In this document: piece by piece, positions 21,001 to 31,872 of the stretch | How the letters are laid out: every line of letters starts with the position of its first letter | Position numbering within the stretch: the stretch's first letter is position 1 | Assembly: GCA_030267965.1 (NCBI GenBank) | Contig: BRYA01000233.1 | Coordinates: forward strand, 1 to 64,000 | DNA: 64,000 nt | Origin: Triparma columacea | Taxonomy: Eukaryota; Sar; Bolidophyceae; Parmales; Triparmaceae | Direction of reading: 5' to 3' | The notes under the pieces: generated by a model | Told to the model about the DNA's origin: nothing | The model's input: only the letters and a program-made list of their open reading frames with translations | Databases searched by the model: none | Made by a program: the position numbers and the translations under genes

Positions 21001-21566
21001 AAGGACGGCAGCCTGGTACTTCTCGTTCCACTCGTCGTCCGAGATGGACGTGGGGTCAATAACGATGTCGGGCTGCTGCGCCATTTGCTGGTATTGCTTG
21101 GATTCCTCGTCCTGGGGGGAGGACTCTCCATTGAGAGCGCGGAGAGAAATGTTCTTGCGCATAACTTGCCTGGACAGATACTTGAGCCAGCGCTCAAGCT
21201 CGGCCTGGTTCCCGGCTGCAAAGGTCAGCCTTGTTTTTCTCATGACAGACTCCACAACGAACATGAAATTGCGCCCGTACTTGGCTGCGATGAGGAAATT
21301 GTGGGGTAGATTGTGGCCGGTTTGTTAATGATGATAAAGGAGGCAACAGAGATGGGGCACATTTGGACCTCTTTTCAACTCTCGTCTCACCTTCCTGGTC
21401 CTTGGAGAGCTGATGCAGAGCACAGCTTCCGAGTGAGTACTCGGCGCCCGGCCCATCCTCGTTGTCGGAGGCTATCGTGAGCGTACCGTTCGCAGCAGTG
21501 ACGAAAATTTTGACCCACTTCTGGTTGCTATCGATGTGAATTGACTCCTCGCGGAAAAGCAAATAA
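18028..21566 (-). CDS. CLU (clustered mitochondria) family protein with PH domain and TPR repeats
   Basis: Exons read on the minus strand are 21391-21566, 19658-21284 and 18028-19534; phases agree at both junctions (donors GTGAG at 21390 and 19657). The first exon and the start of the second form a PH-like domain (FREESIHIDSNQKWVKIF, then AGNQAELERWLKYL). The second exon holds the CLU domain (PLSCITDVCGFRFLVM, the DNRGYMMNLAKASPPDLPLP region, LRPEFVQLY) and the CLU-central signature HERGINIRYLGYIFEL. The third exon has TPR repeats (LADLFYEQKDFESAALYLHL, LARLYENMGN). CLU proteins bind mRNAs for mitochondrial proteins and keep mitochondria distributed. The N-terminus is incomplete: an upstream exon around 21735-21800 is likely but unresolved. 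A PH domain before CLU is not the animal or yeast arrangement. Confidence 0.75.
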
Positions 21567-22116
21567 CTGTGGTTGAGGAGGGGGAGGTGGGAGAGAGGGG
21601 AGGAGGGGGTTGAGAAGTGTCCTCAGAGCAAGTTGTCCCCGAAGGGTGGTAGTCGCGGTTGGAAGACGACGGAGAAACCTCGGCATTTCGCCAGAGACAA
21701 ATCCCTGCCCATCCAAGTGCAACATTTCCTTCCTTCTGCCGAGCGCAATGCAGTCCAAATCCTGTACCGTTATCTTCTGCTTGATGTCGAGACGCCCCCA
21801 ACCTGTGAAAGAATGAAACAACACCCCTTGTGAACATCAAGATACCACGTACCCTTTCATTTCAGAGGAATAGCTTTCATCCTGAGGCTCGCCATGGGGT
21901 AACTGCTGCCCCTTGGGAGGGACTGCTGAAAGCCTGGGAGGTGGCGGGGAGCGAGGTGGGGGCTTCGAGGGTATTAGAATTGTGCTCCTGTTCCAACGAA
22001 TGCGCTCAGCTTACCATTCTTTCTCCTTCCTTTTTCTTTTTGTGGCTCCTTCCCCTCCTCCGAAGCCGCGTTTCTGCTCAGCTGTTAGTGGGATCTTGAG
22101 TTAGATAAAGTTTGTC

Positions 22117-23457
22117 ATGGGTGCAGCGGCTTCTTTTCCCGAAAAGCTCAACAAGGAGCAGGCGCAGCAACTTTGTGGGGATCAGTTCGACGAGGAGAGG
22201 TTTGATGTTCTTGCTGAAGAGGGTTTGGTGGACAAGGAAACTATCATGGCCTACTACGAGGGTGCTGAGACTGCTCCAGCAGAGGAAGCCAGTGTCGAGG
22301 CGCCAGGAATCAACCCTAGGGAGCAGGCCGAGGCCGATGCTAAGGCGGACATGTAAGTTATTTGGGTTTGTGGGTCTTGGGGGGGGCAAAATCCTTCACC
22401 AGCACGGTGGATATGTGATTTCCACTGTAGGGGTTGGGTCATATCTGGGGGGAGGGGTTTCCCCCTGCGTTCGGGGTTCTTTTTGTGCTTTCTAACAACA
22501 GTTCCCGACACTGCAGGGCAAATGCTGAGTCTAACGGAGTCGATTGGAAGGCTGTCCATAGTTGTGTTCGCTGGAATAAGGTAGGAGGGTGGATGAAAAA
22601 TGGCGAGGGAGGATCCGTTTGTTTTAGGCCTCCTGTTCCTCACCCTTATTTGCGCTTCGATCCCCCCGTTCACTTCGCTACTCGCAGCCCCTAGAAGAGG
22701 TGCAAACTATCATCACTTCTCCGGCCCATGCCAACTGCGTTGACACCAAGAACGGCAACTATCCGATTCACATCGCCGCTCAGAACGGCCATGTCGAGCT
22801 TGTAACTTGGCTCGTCAATCATGGGGCGAAGGTCAATGTCCAGAATGGTACCGGACAGACTCCTTTGCACATGAGTACAAGGTAAGCGAGGGGTGGTGGG
22901 AGCAAGGGGAGCAGGAGAGCGGCACCTGTTCGGTCTAGTTCAAACTTGCGGTTCCAAAATAAGACGTTTCGGTTCACGCACACATACCCACTCAACCGCG
23001 CCCCCTCCCCACCAGCTATGATTACGGGGACGTTGCCGACTTCCTCAAGGCAAACGGAGCAGACGGAGAGATCAACAATTGGGAGGGAAACCCTGCAAAG
23101 TTCGGTATTGACGGTGATAAGGTGAGATGCGCTCCTCTTCCCTCCTCCGCAGCCGTAACAATAATGGAAGAATTAATCTGCATAACCCTGAAACTAACTC
23201 CTTGAGCTCCCCCGCTCGCCCGCCCGCAGGATCCTAGTGATCCAATGTTCCTATTAGACTCATGCAAAACGACCGAGCAGGCTATGGCAGCCCTCGCGGC
23301 ACTGGGAGCCAAGGCTGCTGAGGCACCCGGGGATTTGGACAAGGGGGCCATTGCCATGATGGGGATGCAAGTCAAGAAGGGAAACAAGGGTTTGCCTAAG
23401 GAAGAATGGACGCCCGAGTGTCAGGCAAAGTTTACTGAGGTTATGGCACTCTTGTAA
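22117..23457 (+). CDS. Ankyrin-repeat protein
   Basis: Five exons join in frame: 22117-22352, 22517-22580, 22688-22881, 23016-23121 and 23230-23457. The start MGAAASFPEKLNKEQ carries Gly at position 2, so N-myristoylation is possible. The middle holds ankyrin repeats (GNYPIHIAAQNGHVELVTWL, GQTPLHMST, YDYGDVADFLKANGAD). The C-terminal quarter (EQAMAALAALGAKAAE, KEEWTPECQAKFTEV) is helical and not recognised. Ankyrin repeats mediate protein binding; the partner is unknown. All introns are GT-AG and short (107-164 bases). Confidence 0.8.
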
Positions 23458-23586
23458 TACTAGAATCGTGTTCATGGGAGGAAGATAAGTTTGCGGTGTT
23501 CGAGCCTATAGGGTTGGGGTTTGTTTGTGGGGTCCAAAAAAATGAGGAGGCTAAACATCTGTTGAGTCAAAAATCGTTTTCTTCAT

Positions 23587-25919
23587 TTAGTTACGGCGAC
23601 GAGATGCAATGATGGTGGCGGCGATCGCTCCGATGGCTGCGCCTAGGAGCAAGGGTAGGAGTAGGATTGTTGCTGATGAGGATGGCACCACGTCCTTAGC
23701 CCTCTACAATGGCGGAAAGGGTTGCGTTAGCAGGAATTCTATGCAGTATTTTTCTGCTTTGTTACTTTATTTTTCGCCAATTCTCACCTTGTCCTCTTTG
23801 CCTGCTTTCGATCCGATCGGTCCTCCCTTCCAGCCGCTTGGTGGACCGTCCCCTTTTCCAGGAGTTGGGGACTTTCCTACGGAAGACGTACTTGGACCAG
23901 CCTGTGATCCCGACTTCTTTAAAGTGTCAGGAGGGTAGCCCCAGGAAAGCATGTTGTTGTTGGACGCTGTCCTCGCCCACCCACCCCCGGGGGTGGCCAT
24001 GGTGGCGAAGCTGTTTACGCGTTTCAAAGCTCCCTTCTTCAGACGGCGGACGAGGACATTGCAGCAAGCCTCGAGAGACCACTCCTTGGAAACAATGCCG
24101 TAAACATCCTCGACTACCACGGCCTTTTGTTTCTCCGTCTTTTGGAGGGCTGGCTCGGATGCCTCAAAGCCGTTGGCGATGGCGTCGGTCAACGCTGGGA
24201 TGAAGTCCTTCTTTCGAGAGACCATGTTTTCCAACTCCATAGTTCCGATCATATTGTTCTCTTCACCTTCGCTGGGGGGGCTCACTGGAGGGGGGGGGAG
24301 GGAAGGGGGGGGTTGGAAATTTCGTCTCGCATGGCAGCTTCCTTCTCTCGTCTCCTCCCCCTTCCCCCCCAATCCACCCCACCCCTATCCTCTCACCTAT
24401 CTTTCTCTTCCAAGCTGCCTCTGCAAGCTCACTCTCGGCCCGGCCAATGGAAATTAGCGTGGAGGTAAGGTTGACAATATCCACAATGGCGAGGAAGGAG
24501 AAATCGAGCATTTGCTCCGACTTCAACGACGCGACCTCAACCATGAGCTCGTCGATGCGAGTCTTCATGGCACGAGGGTCAGTGGTTTCCACTACCCCAA
24601 ATCCAATGCTGAGTTGTTTGTCATTCTTGTCCTTTATGGTGAACTTCTTTTGGTCCCCACAGGCCACCTCATACGGGCTCATGTGCATGAGCTCAGATGA
24701 TTTCGCCTTGAACTGCATATCTGCGAGACCGTTGATGTCGCTCACCTGCGGAGGGGGGCAAGGTGAGATTTTTTAGGGTGAAAATACAGAATGAATGGAA
24801 TAAAGTGATCATTTGACCCTCACAAACTCCACCCTTCTCACCTCGCTGATCTTGGCTAAGACTGCCACGAGTAAACGGTCGTGGTCTGTAGTAGTTGGAG
24901 AACGGAGATTAAGTGTGTCTGATAGAATGCCTGAAAGAAGAATCCCCGCAATTTTATTCGGGATAGGCTTGCGAATGCGAAGGTAAGTGTGCCCCACGAT
25001 GGTGCAGGCTGAGCCCCAGGGTCGAATATCAATGTAGATTGGCCGGTCGGTGATGACGGTCCCGTTCTGGAGAGCATGGTGATCAATGACGCCAACGAGA
25101 CCGTTCAAGTTGAGGGTGGGCGCAATCTGGGACTCCTGGTTGTGGTCCATGAGGCAGACCTTTGACTTGTCGTGCTCCAAGTCCGGGAAGTAGGTGGGAG
25201 GGTCAAAGCCCCAGTGCTGTGACGGTGATTGGCGGGGATAGAGAGGGAAACGTGCCGTGCGGAAAGGATTGCGTTAATTTGTGATAGTAAGAGTTGCCTT
25301 ACGACATTCTCCTGTCATTCTTCCAACATTCATTAACCTTTTCTTACCTTGAGAGCAAACTGTAAGGAGGGAGGGGAGGGGAGGGGCGTGAGGAGAGGGC
25401 GAGGGTGTAATGTGTAGGAAGCCATTGCCGCACCTTCGTCTCCGTGTTGAGCTTCGACGCAGCAGCAGCAATGCCATTGAAGAGAAACGCTGCTCCAATT
25501 GAACTGGCAATGCTGTCCATGTCCGTATTCAAGTGACCGACGAAAACGGTGTTGGGGGGGATCTCAAGGGCAAAGCCGTCTTTGTGACGAGTGGGTTGGT
25601 GGGTATGGTTTGGAGGGTTAGTGAGTGGGTGGAGGTTTGTGGTTTGAGTTTCAGCTGGAGCTGGAGAGACAGACTGGCGAAGCCTAGTGATGACGATATC
25701 GACTTTCTCGCGATTTCTAAAAGAAAATGTGACGATAATTCGTTTGTCCTCCGTCTTACCTACGCGAGGATTACTCTTATGGGGTTTTTCTGACATAAGG
25801 GCGATCGCTGCTATGGCCTGGTCCGAATTATCAACAATTGTATCATCAAGAGCCGTGGAGAGTCTACGAGCTCGAGATCGAGGCGTGAGAGGCAGTTCGG
25901 GGGTGTCCGTTTTACCCAT
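23587..25919 (-). CDS. Family II (DHH) inorganic pyrophosphatase with C-terminal membrane anchor
   Basis: Six exons: 25760-25919, 25434-25579, 24842-25216, 24397-24745, 23788-24260, 23587-23703, summing to 1620 bases (539 residues). Family II pyrophosphatases use Mn or Co to hydrolyse pyrophosphate. The metal and substrate motifs are visible: GHLNTDMDSIASS, CLMDHNQ, VIDHHALQNG, and SRKKD in the DHHA2 domain (bacterial enzymes have SRKKQ). After a linker rich in Gly, Ser and Pro, the last small exon adds a hydrophobic span (ATILLLPLLLGAAIGAIAAT) followed by SRRRN, a classic tail anchor. The soluble bacterial enzymes are near 310 residues and have no such tail. The last exon was found by splicing (donor at 23787, acceptor at 23704). 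A polyphosphatase role cannot be excluded. Confidence 0.8.
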
Positions 25920-26037
25920 TATGCTTTGTGGTAGGGGAATAAAATGTTTTCTTTGGGCTCCCCAAATTCGACGTGGATCTTGATAAACAAAAAAAAAGGA
26001 AGGAAGTTTTTTTGCTTCACTGGTTCTTTTTCTCACT

Positions 26038-27878
26038 TTAGTCGAACGTAATCTTCTTCCCCGAACCTGCCATGATCGCCCCCTTGTTCTTGTTAACAGG
26101 CTTGGGGCTGGTGCTGCGTCCACGGTCTCCTCCGTTCTTGAAGCCTCCTCCCTTTCCTCCGTAGTCTCCCTTTCCTCCGTAGTCTCCCCTTCCTCCCTTG
26201 GGGCTTCCTCCCTGCCTGGGGCTCCAGCCCTGCTTCACGGCGGCGAAATCAACGCGAATAGGGCGACCGACGACGTCAGTTCCAGCCATGGCGACAGCCT
26301 TGTCAGTGCTCATGGTGTCCGCAAACTCGACGTGTCCAAAGCCCTTGAAGCGGCCGGTCTCGCGATCCTCAGCGAACCTGATCTGGGTGATCTCTCCGCA
26401 GCTCTCGAAAGTCTGGCGGATGGCATCCTCGTCAACATCCCAAGAGAGGTTTCCGATGAAAACGGTCATGCATCCCTCCTGCTTCTCGCTAGGTCCGGAG
26501 AAGGTCTTGGGCTTCTCGGTGGAGAGCTTGATGGAGAGCCACCTTCCCTGGAAGTCGGCGTGGTCGAGGGCGAGGGCAGCATCGACGCCGGCCTGGTCCT
26601 TCATGGTGATGAAGGCAGTTCCGGAGGAACGGCCATCATCAGAGAGTGGAAGCTCGCAGGCGACCATCTCTCCACAGTCCTTGAAGAAATCGCGGACATC
26701 GGCCTCGCCGGCGGTCCAGGTGAGTCCACGGACGTAAAGCTTAAGCTTAGCATCGGCGGGGCTGGAGTCAGCCTCAGCCTTGGAGGCCTTGGCGGCAACG
26801 GGCGCAGCCTCTTCCTCGGCCTTGCGCTTGTTGGAGGTAGCAGCCTTCTCGTCGTCAGAATCAGAGTCAGAATCAGAATCAGAATCAGAATCAGAGGAGG
26901 AAGAGTCAGAATCGGACTCCTCCTTCTTGGCGGCAGCAGCAGGGGCGGCCTTGGCAGCAGGGGCAGCCTTCTCATCGTCAGAATCAGAGTCAGAATCAGA
27001 GTCAGAGGAGGAAGAGTCAGAATCGGACTCCTCCTTCTTGGCGGCAGCAGCAGGGGCGGCCTTGGCAGCGGGGGCGGCCTTGGCAGCAGGGGCGGCCTTC
27101 TCATCATCAGAATCAGAGTCAGAGTCAGAGTCAGAGGAGGAAGAGTCAGAATCGGACTCCTCCTTCTTGGCGGCAGCAGCAGGGGCGGCCTTGGCAGCAG
27201 GGGCGGCCTTCTCATCGTCAGAATCAGAGTCAGAGTCAGAGTCAGAGTCTGAGGAGGAGTCAGAGTCCTCGGAAACCTTCTCAGGCTCGGCCTTCACGAC
27301 CTTCTTCTCGTTATCCGAGTCAGAGTCAGAGTCAGAGTCAGAGTCGGAGTCGGAGTCAGAGTCGGAGTCAGATTCGGCCATCTTGGCGGCCTTGGCAGCC
27401 TCCTCAGCAGCGAGCTTGGCAGCCTTGGCAGCAGCCTCAGCAGCCTCCTTGGCCTTGAGCTTGAGCGCTTCAGCCTTCTGTTTCTTGGCGAGCTGGTATT
27501 GTGAGGGGTGGGGGAGGAATGGGGGGGGGAGATAAAATATGAGAAGAGTGAAATAAGGGGATGGGGTGTGGACCACCGAATCCAAGGGTTGTGTTTAGTG
27601 TTGGTTTTAAGGATAAGTAAACAATGATAGAGAGTATGTGCTCGTCTCATCGAAGGTTTACTATCTCTTTGTATGGATAAGCGGGATAAAGGAGCATAGA
27701 GATATCGGAAAGATGCCAAATTCAGCTCAACTACTCCTCGTCCTGGTAATAGCGGAAAGGACAGGTAAAAACACACTTCACGTCGTTAATGGCCCAAATA
27801 AATGTGATGGCGGGAGGTTGTCTCATTCATTATTCTCACCTTCTTAGCAGCCTTCTTGTCAACGGTAGCAGATGCCAT
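26038..27878 (-). CDS. Nucleolin-like RNA-binding protein
   Basis: Two exons, 27840-27878 (MASATVDKKAAKK) and 26038-27492, total 497 residues. A Lys/Ala-rich start leads into four imperfect repeats of acidic serine tracts (SDSDSDSD, likely casein kinase 2 targets) separated by Ala-Lys linkers (KAAPAAAAKKEE), then two RNA recognition motifs (KLYVRGLTWTAGEADVRDFF and TVFIGNLSWDVDEDAIRQTF with matching RNP1 segments SSGTAFITM and FKGFGHVEF), then a Gly-rich tail (GRGDYGGKGDYGGKGGG). This is the nucleolin/Nsr1/gar2 layout, acting in nucleolar rRNA processing. DNA repeats in the acidic part make spurious long frames in the other five frames. Confidence 0.85.
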
Positions 27879-28148
27879 GTTTATGATTGATTGAGTGATT
27901 TAGGATTTGCTGGGTGGTTGGTTCCAGGAAGATTGGTTGGCTTTCTTTGAGATAGGTCTTTGGGTCAAAGTCAAGCCAAATTTGAAACGAGATTAAAAAC
28001 GAAGTGAACTTTTAAACTCCCCCCAGTGAGTAATCCAACCTCCGGAGAGAAGGTCCTGCACGTCCTTCAGTCCTTCCTTAGATAATTTTTTCAAAGGTCT
28101 TGCTTGAGGGCCGTTGCCAGCACCGGCTAACTTGTCTGGGTCAAAGCA

Positions 28149-30559
28149 ATGATCCGCTCTAATTATACCGCCGTTCCGAAGGTTTCCTCCTCTCGGACCA
28201 AGTACGTCCCAGGTTCGTTTATAGTTGCGTCACACAGCAACGTTGCCCCTCCCCATTTGACTACAATGGCCGCTGCTGAGAAGGCGTCCAAAATCCGGGA
28301 GGTCAAGAAGCTCAACGACGACAGAAAGGCGCTCACCCAGAATTTAGAGACGACACGAACCCGGTCGAATGACCTCGAGGCCGAGCTGCGCATGGCAAGG
28401 GATGACCTGAGCAAGACCTCCCGGGCCCTGGAGGTTACCAGGAAGATGTTCGGCGCCCTGGCGGAGGAGAAGAACGTTGAACAGCAAAAGGCAATAGAAT
28501 TGGCGTCAAGGGTCTCAAAGCTGGAGTCCAAGCTCGGACTTTCGATCTCTCAGACGGGCCTGGCCAAGAAGAATGCGGCCCTCAGGTGAGTGAAAGGGAG
28601 ATTAATGTTCATTTCGTACGTACGGACGGGTCGGGTTGGTAGGGATCGCCAGTCGCGCTCCGCCTTTCCCTCCTCTTTATAGTATATTCTAAGACTCCCC
28701 CTCCACTCCCCCTCCACTCCCCCTCCACTCCCCCTCCCAAACAAAATAACAGGGACAACCTCCGTTCTACCCGTTCCAACGTCCTCCTCTGGCAGCAGAA
28801 GTACAAGGGCCAGGAGGACGACTTGATCCGTGCCTGCTCCGAGATCAAGGTCCTCGAACGCGCCCTCCAGATCAAGCAGGACTCGCTCAACTCCAGGCTT
28901 GAAGAGGAGGACTCTGCCTGCGAAAAGGGGGGGGGGAAGAAGGGGGGGGGGGGGAGGAAGGAACCGCTGCGGGAGCAGCTGCTGTACCAGCTGGCGCTGA
29001 AGAAAGAGGAGGCGCACAACCTCGCCCTGGAGCTCGCGCACAAGACCAAGGCACTGAAGTCTAACGAAGGGGAGATATCCAAACTCATGGAGACCATCAG
29101 GAACGACCGCCTCTCGTCGCAGGCAGACGCGTCCTCTATCAAGCACCTGACAAACCAGCTGATGGAGTACGACGTCGCGATGAGGAAGGTCAAGAGCGAG
29201 GCTGGTAAGATGGCTGCGGAGAGGGAGGGACTGCTGGGGAACATTGAGAGGATGGGGGGAGAGAACGCGAAGCTGAGGAGGGAAGTCAGTAGGGTCGTTA
29301 GGGAGAAGCAAGAGGTAGACAGGAGGCTTGAGGGGGTCGGGGAGGAGGGGGAGGAGAAGGTGAAGGAGCTGGAGGGGAAGCTTAAAGAGGTTCGAGCGAG
29401 GTTGAGGAGCAAGGACGAGGTCATCCGGGTGCAAGAGGAGCGGATAAGGGGAATGGGAGGAAGAGCGGTTGAGATGAGGGGGGTCATTGAGGATGGTATC
29501 GGGAGGGAGGGGGACGTGGAGGGGATGGGGAGGGACCTGGAGCTTCTGAGGAGGGGGCTGGGGGAGGAGAGCAGGAGGAGAGAGGAGGCGGAGGGCCGGT
29601 ACAGGGAAATGGAAGGGAAGGTGGGGACGCTGCAGGGGCTGGAGGAGAGGATGAAGAAGGAGATGGAGAGGGCACTGGAGGACCTCAGGAGGGTCACCAG
29701 GGAGAGGGACGCTGCGATACAGGAGGTCGTTAGGGGGGGGGGCAAGGGGAAGGAGGAGGTGGAGAGGGTGGAGAGCAGCAAGCAGATGCTGCAGAAGGCG
29801 CTGATGGAGCAGCTGGGGGCGACCAAGGGACAGCTTACAAGGGAGAGGGAGGCGAGGGGGAAACTGGAGGAGGAGGTCAGGAGGTTGAGGAGGGAAGTTG
29901 CGAGGGGGGGGGGGAGGAAGAGCCCGGGGGGGACGATGGAGGTGCTGCCTCCGACCCCAGGGGCGCTTAACACGTCGATACCGACGACCCCGGTAAATGT
30001 GGTGACGGAGACGATGGTATCGCCAAAGGGCACAATACATGCCCCAGCAGTCACAGGGATCGTTGGGAGCCCCGGAACGCCGGCTGAGAAGGAAAGGATG
30101 TGCAAGATAAATGTTGTCGACATGGTCAAGTTTAATCCCCCCACTAGCTCCGGGGGCATGGTGGGCATATTTGGCGGAAACTTTGGTGCCGGAAAGGGGG
30201 ACCAGGTTTTCCTCGAGTTCAGCAGCACAGGGGTTGTCGGGACGGGAACAGTCGACGCGGTTAGGACTCGTGCGGCGGGTTGGGTTAAGGGAGAAGGACC
30301 CAGTTGGAAACAGACCCTCAGCATGGTCATCAGCCCCAGCGCAGTAATGAAGGTTCAGCTCTTTAAGGGCAGCCCCTTTGACAGTAGCCCGGAGCTACTG
30401 AGCTACCAGACGCTGCACTGCGGGGAGATCGGGACGAAGGGGAAGGTGGAGTTGATTGAGGTCGGGGGCGGGGGGGGGGGGGAACTTAATGTGGAGTTTG
30501 TTTGGAGCGAGGACATGATGAGCCCTAAGTTTGGGGGGAATAAGAAGACTTGGAAGTGA
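28149..30559 (+). CDS. Long coiled-coil protein with C2-like C-terminus
   Basis: Two exons, 28149-28585 and 28753-30559 (2244 bases, 747 residues). Nearly all of residues 40-580 is predicted coiled coil by heptad pattern (KIREVKKLNDDRKALTQNL; LREQLLYQLALKKEEAHNL). A Pro/Thr linker (PTPGALNTSIPTTP) leads to a beta-rich end (QVFLEFSSTGVVGTGTVD, MKVQLFKGSPFDSSPELL) that looks like a C2-type domain. The coding strand from about 28920 to 29960 is extremely purine-rich and includes G-runs that encode Gly. Coiled-coil plus C2 is seen in ciliary and vesicle-tether proteins; the function here is not known. The second start, MAAAEKASKIRE at 28266, is also possible. Confidence 0.75.
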
Positions 30560-30562
30560 GGG

Positions 30563-30691
30563 GTGAACTAAACTAGGGGGTTTATAATGAATACGCGTGT
30601 GAACTAGGGGGTTTATTATGAATACGCGTATGAACTAGGGGGTTTATAATGAATACGTGTGTGAACTAGGGGGTTTATTATGAATACACGT
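30563..30691. repeat. 31-bp tandem repeat, four units in A-B-A-B order
   Basis: Units begin at about 30563, 30599, 30630 and 30661 with core GAACTAGGGGGTTTAT. The first carries a 5-base insertion. Units 1 and 3 read TTTATAATG, units 2 and 4 read TTTATTATG, so a 62-bp pair seems to have been duplicated. It lies just after the stop codon of the coiled-coil gene and between two convergent genes. Confidence 0.9.
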
Positions 30692-30762
30692 GGAAGCTTT
30701 TATTAAGATGGGAGAAGACTCATCCACTCTTTCCCTTGCAGTCTAGTTTCCGCCCCCATCCC

Positions 30763-31357
30763 CTAGTTCCTGTCCCTCGAGTAGTGATCTTCGTAGTCAG
30801 TCCTCGGCATCTGGTCGACATCCTCGGCCTCGAACTGGTAGACCTTCTCTGGGATATTGTAGTGCACCCCAAACTCAGCCCCATCCTCAAGGTCCCCCTT
30901 ATCCTTCATGTTTAGCCTGACCCTGGCCTCATTGCTGGCCCAAGTCTTAATGCTAGTGTCGGGGGCGAAGCCGACCCCAAATACGAGGATAACTGTAGCC
31001 ATAATATAGGTGGGGTAAACGATGGCCTCCCAACCATTGTAGCGTCCCCCCCCCTTCCCGTCAATTCCAACTCCCCATAATTCAGCCTTCATGGATTGTG
31101 ACTCAGGTTGACCAGCACCGAAACGACGGCGAGCTATGAATGGAGGTATAGAGGGGGAGAGAGTGAGTGAAGAGTGTACAGGGTTTGTAAAAATGAGGAG
31201 CAAAGGCTGGGGAGGTCGTCCGAAAGGAGATTGGAGATAGATTGTAGATATCAGGCAGATGGGGATAGTTATGAGGTATATTGTAGGTACAGTACTTACC
31301 AGTCATCGTAAGTGGTCTTGTGACCCTAACAGCGGAGTTTCTAATGCTAGATAGCAT
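30763..31357 (-). CDS. Mitochondrial complex I subunit, NDUFB11/ESSS-like
   Basis: Two exons, 31300-31357 and 30763-31133 (142 residues). The start, MLSSIRNSAVRVTRPL, is a basic amphipathic presequence suited to mitochondrial import. A single transmembrane span (YIMATVILVFGVGFAP) is followed by DTSIKTWASNEARVRL, matching the layout of the small complex I accessory subunit NDUFB11/ESSS (membrane span, then W-A-x-x-E-A). The family is poorly conserved, so the name is provisional. The gene is divergent from the Sec63 gene. Confidence 0.55.
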
Positions 31358-31872
31358 GAGATAATGGACTTGTGGTGGAGAGTTGGTTCACCTTTTTTCA
31401 TGAACAGCCCTGTCAAAGAGAGAGGAAGGCCTATCTCCTCAAAATTGGTTATAATGTACGTTACGCTATTATTTGAACTAATTCAATCCAATGTTGTTAG
31501 TAATTTAGTATTGATATCCTCAATAAACCTAAACTGCCCATGTATATATATTTTCCCAAGACTGGCATCCCGATGGCGGTCCCGAGGCAGGAGTTTTTCC
31601 AAAGACTGAGGATGTATTTGACTATATTGTAAAAACATTCGATGATAGTCTCATCTGTTCACACTAAAACATCCATTAAATCACTCAATTATCTCAATAA
31701 AAAGAAAAGAAGAGACTCCAAAACACTTCCACTTGTCGAGCAGAGAGAAGGCTGACACAAATCTGACACAAATATGATTAGAATGGAATTACAATGTGGA
31801 ACACCCTCACCTTACCTCGTCTCGTCACTTACCCCCCTCCCCCCCTCCCCTCCCCCCCTCCCCACAGCCACA
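31358..31872. other. Divergent promoter region
   Basis: About 515 AT-rich bases separate the complex I subunit gene from Sec63, both transcribed outward. A C-rich run (31833-31862) ending in CCCACAG lies directly before the Sec63 ATG and could be a 3' splice site of a 5' UTR intron. No other gene is seen. Confidence 0.5.

Noticed and set aside
24263..24745. Separate small gene
   Set aside because: It is an internal exon plus intron read-through of the pyrophosphatase; splicing gives a 1620-base in-frame model.
26332..27535. Long plus-strand frames rich in RIRIR and ESESES
   Set aside because: They are mirror images of the serine-aspartate repeats of the nucleolin-like gene on the other strand; that gene has RRMs and proper splice sites.
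28550..30330. Two long minus-strand frames rich in Pro, Leu and Ser
   Set aside because: They are antisense to the purine-rich coiled-coil exon, where pyrimidine runs remove stops; no domain is visible.
30563..30691. Possible CRISPR-like array
   Set aside because: The units are contiguous with no spacers, and the genome is eukaryotic.
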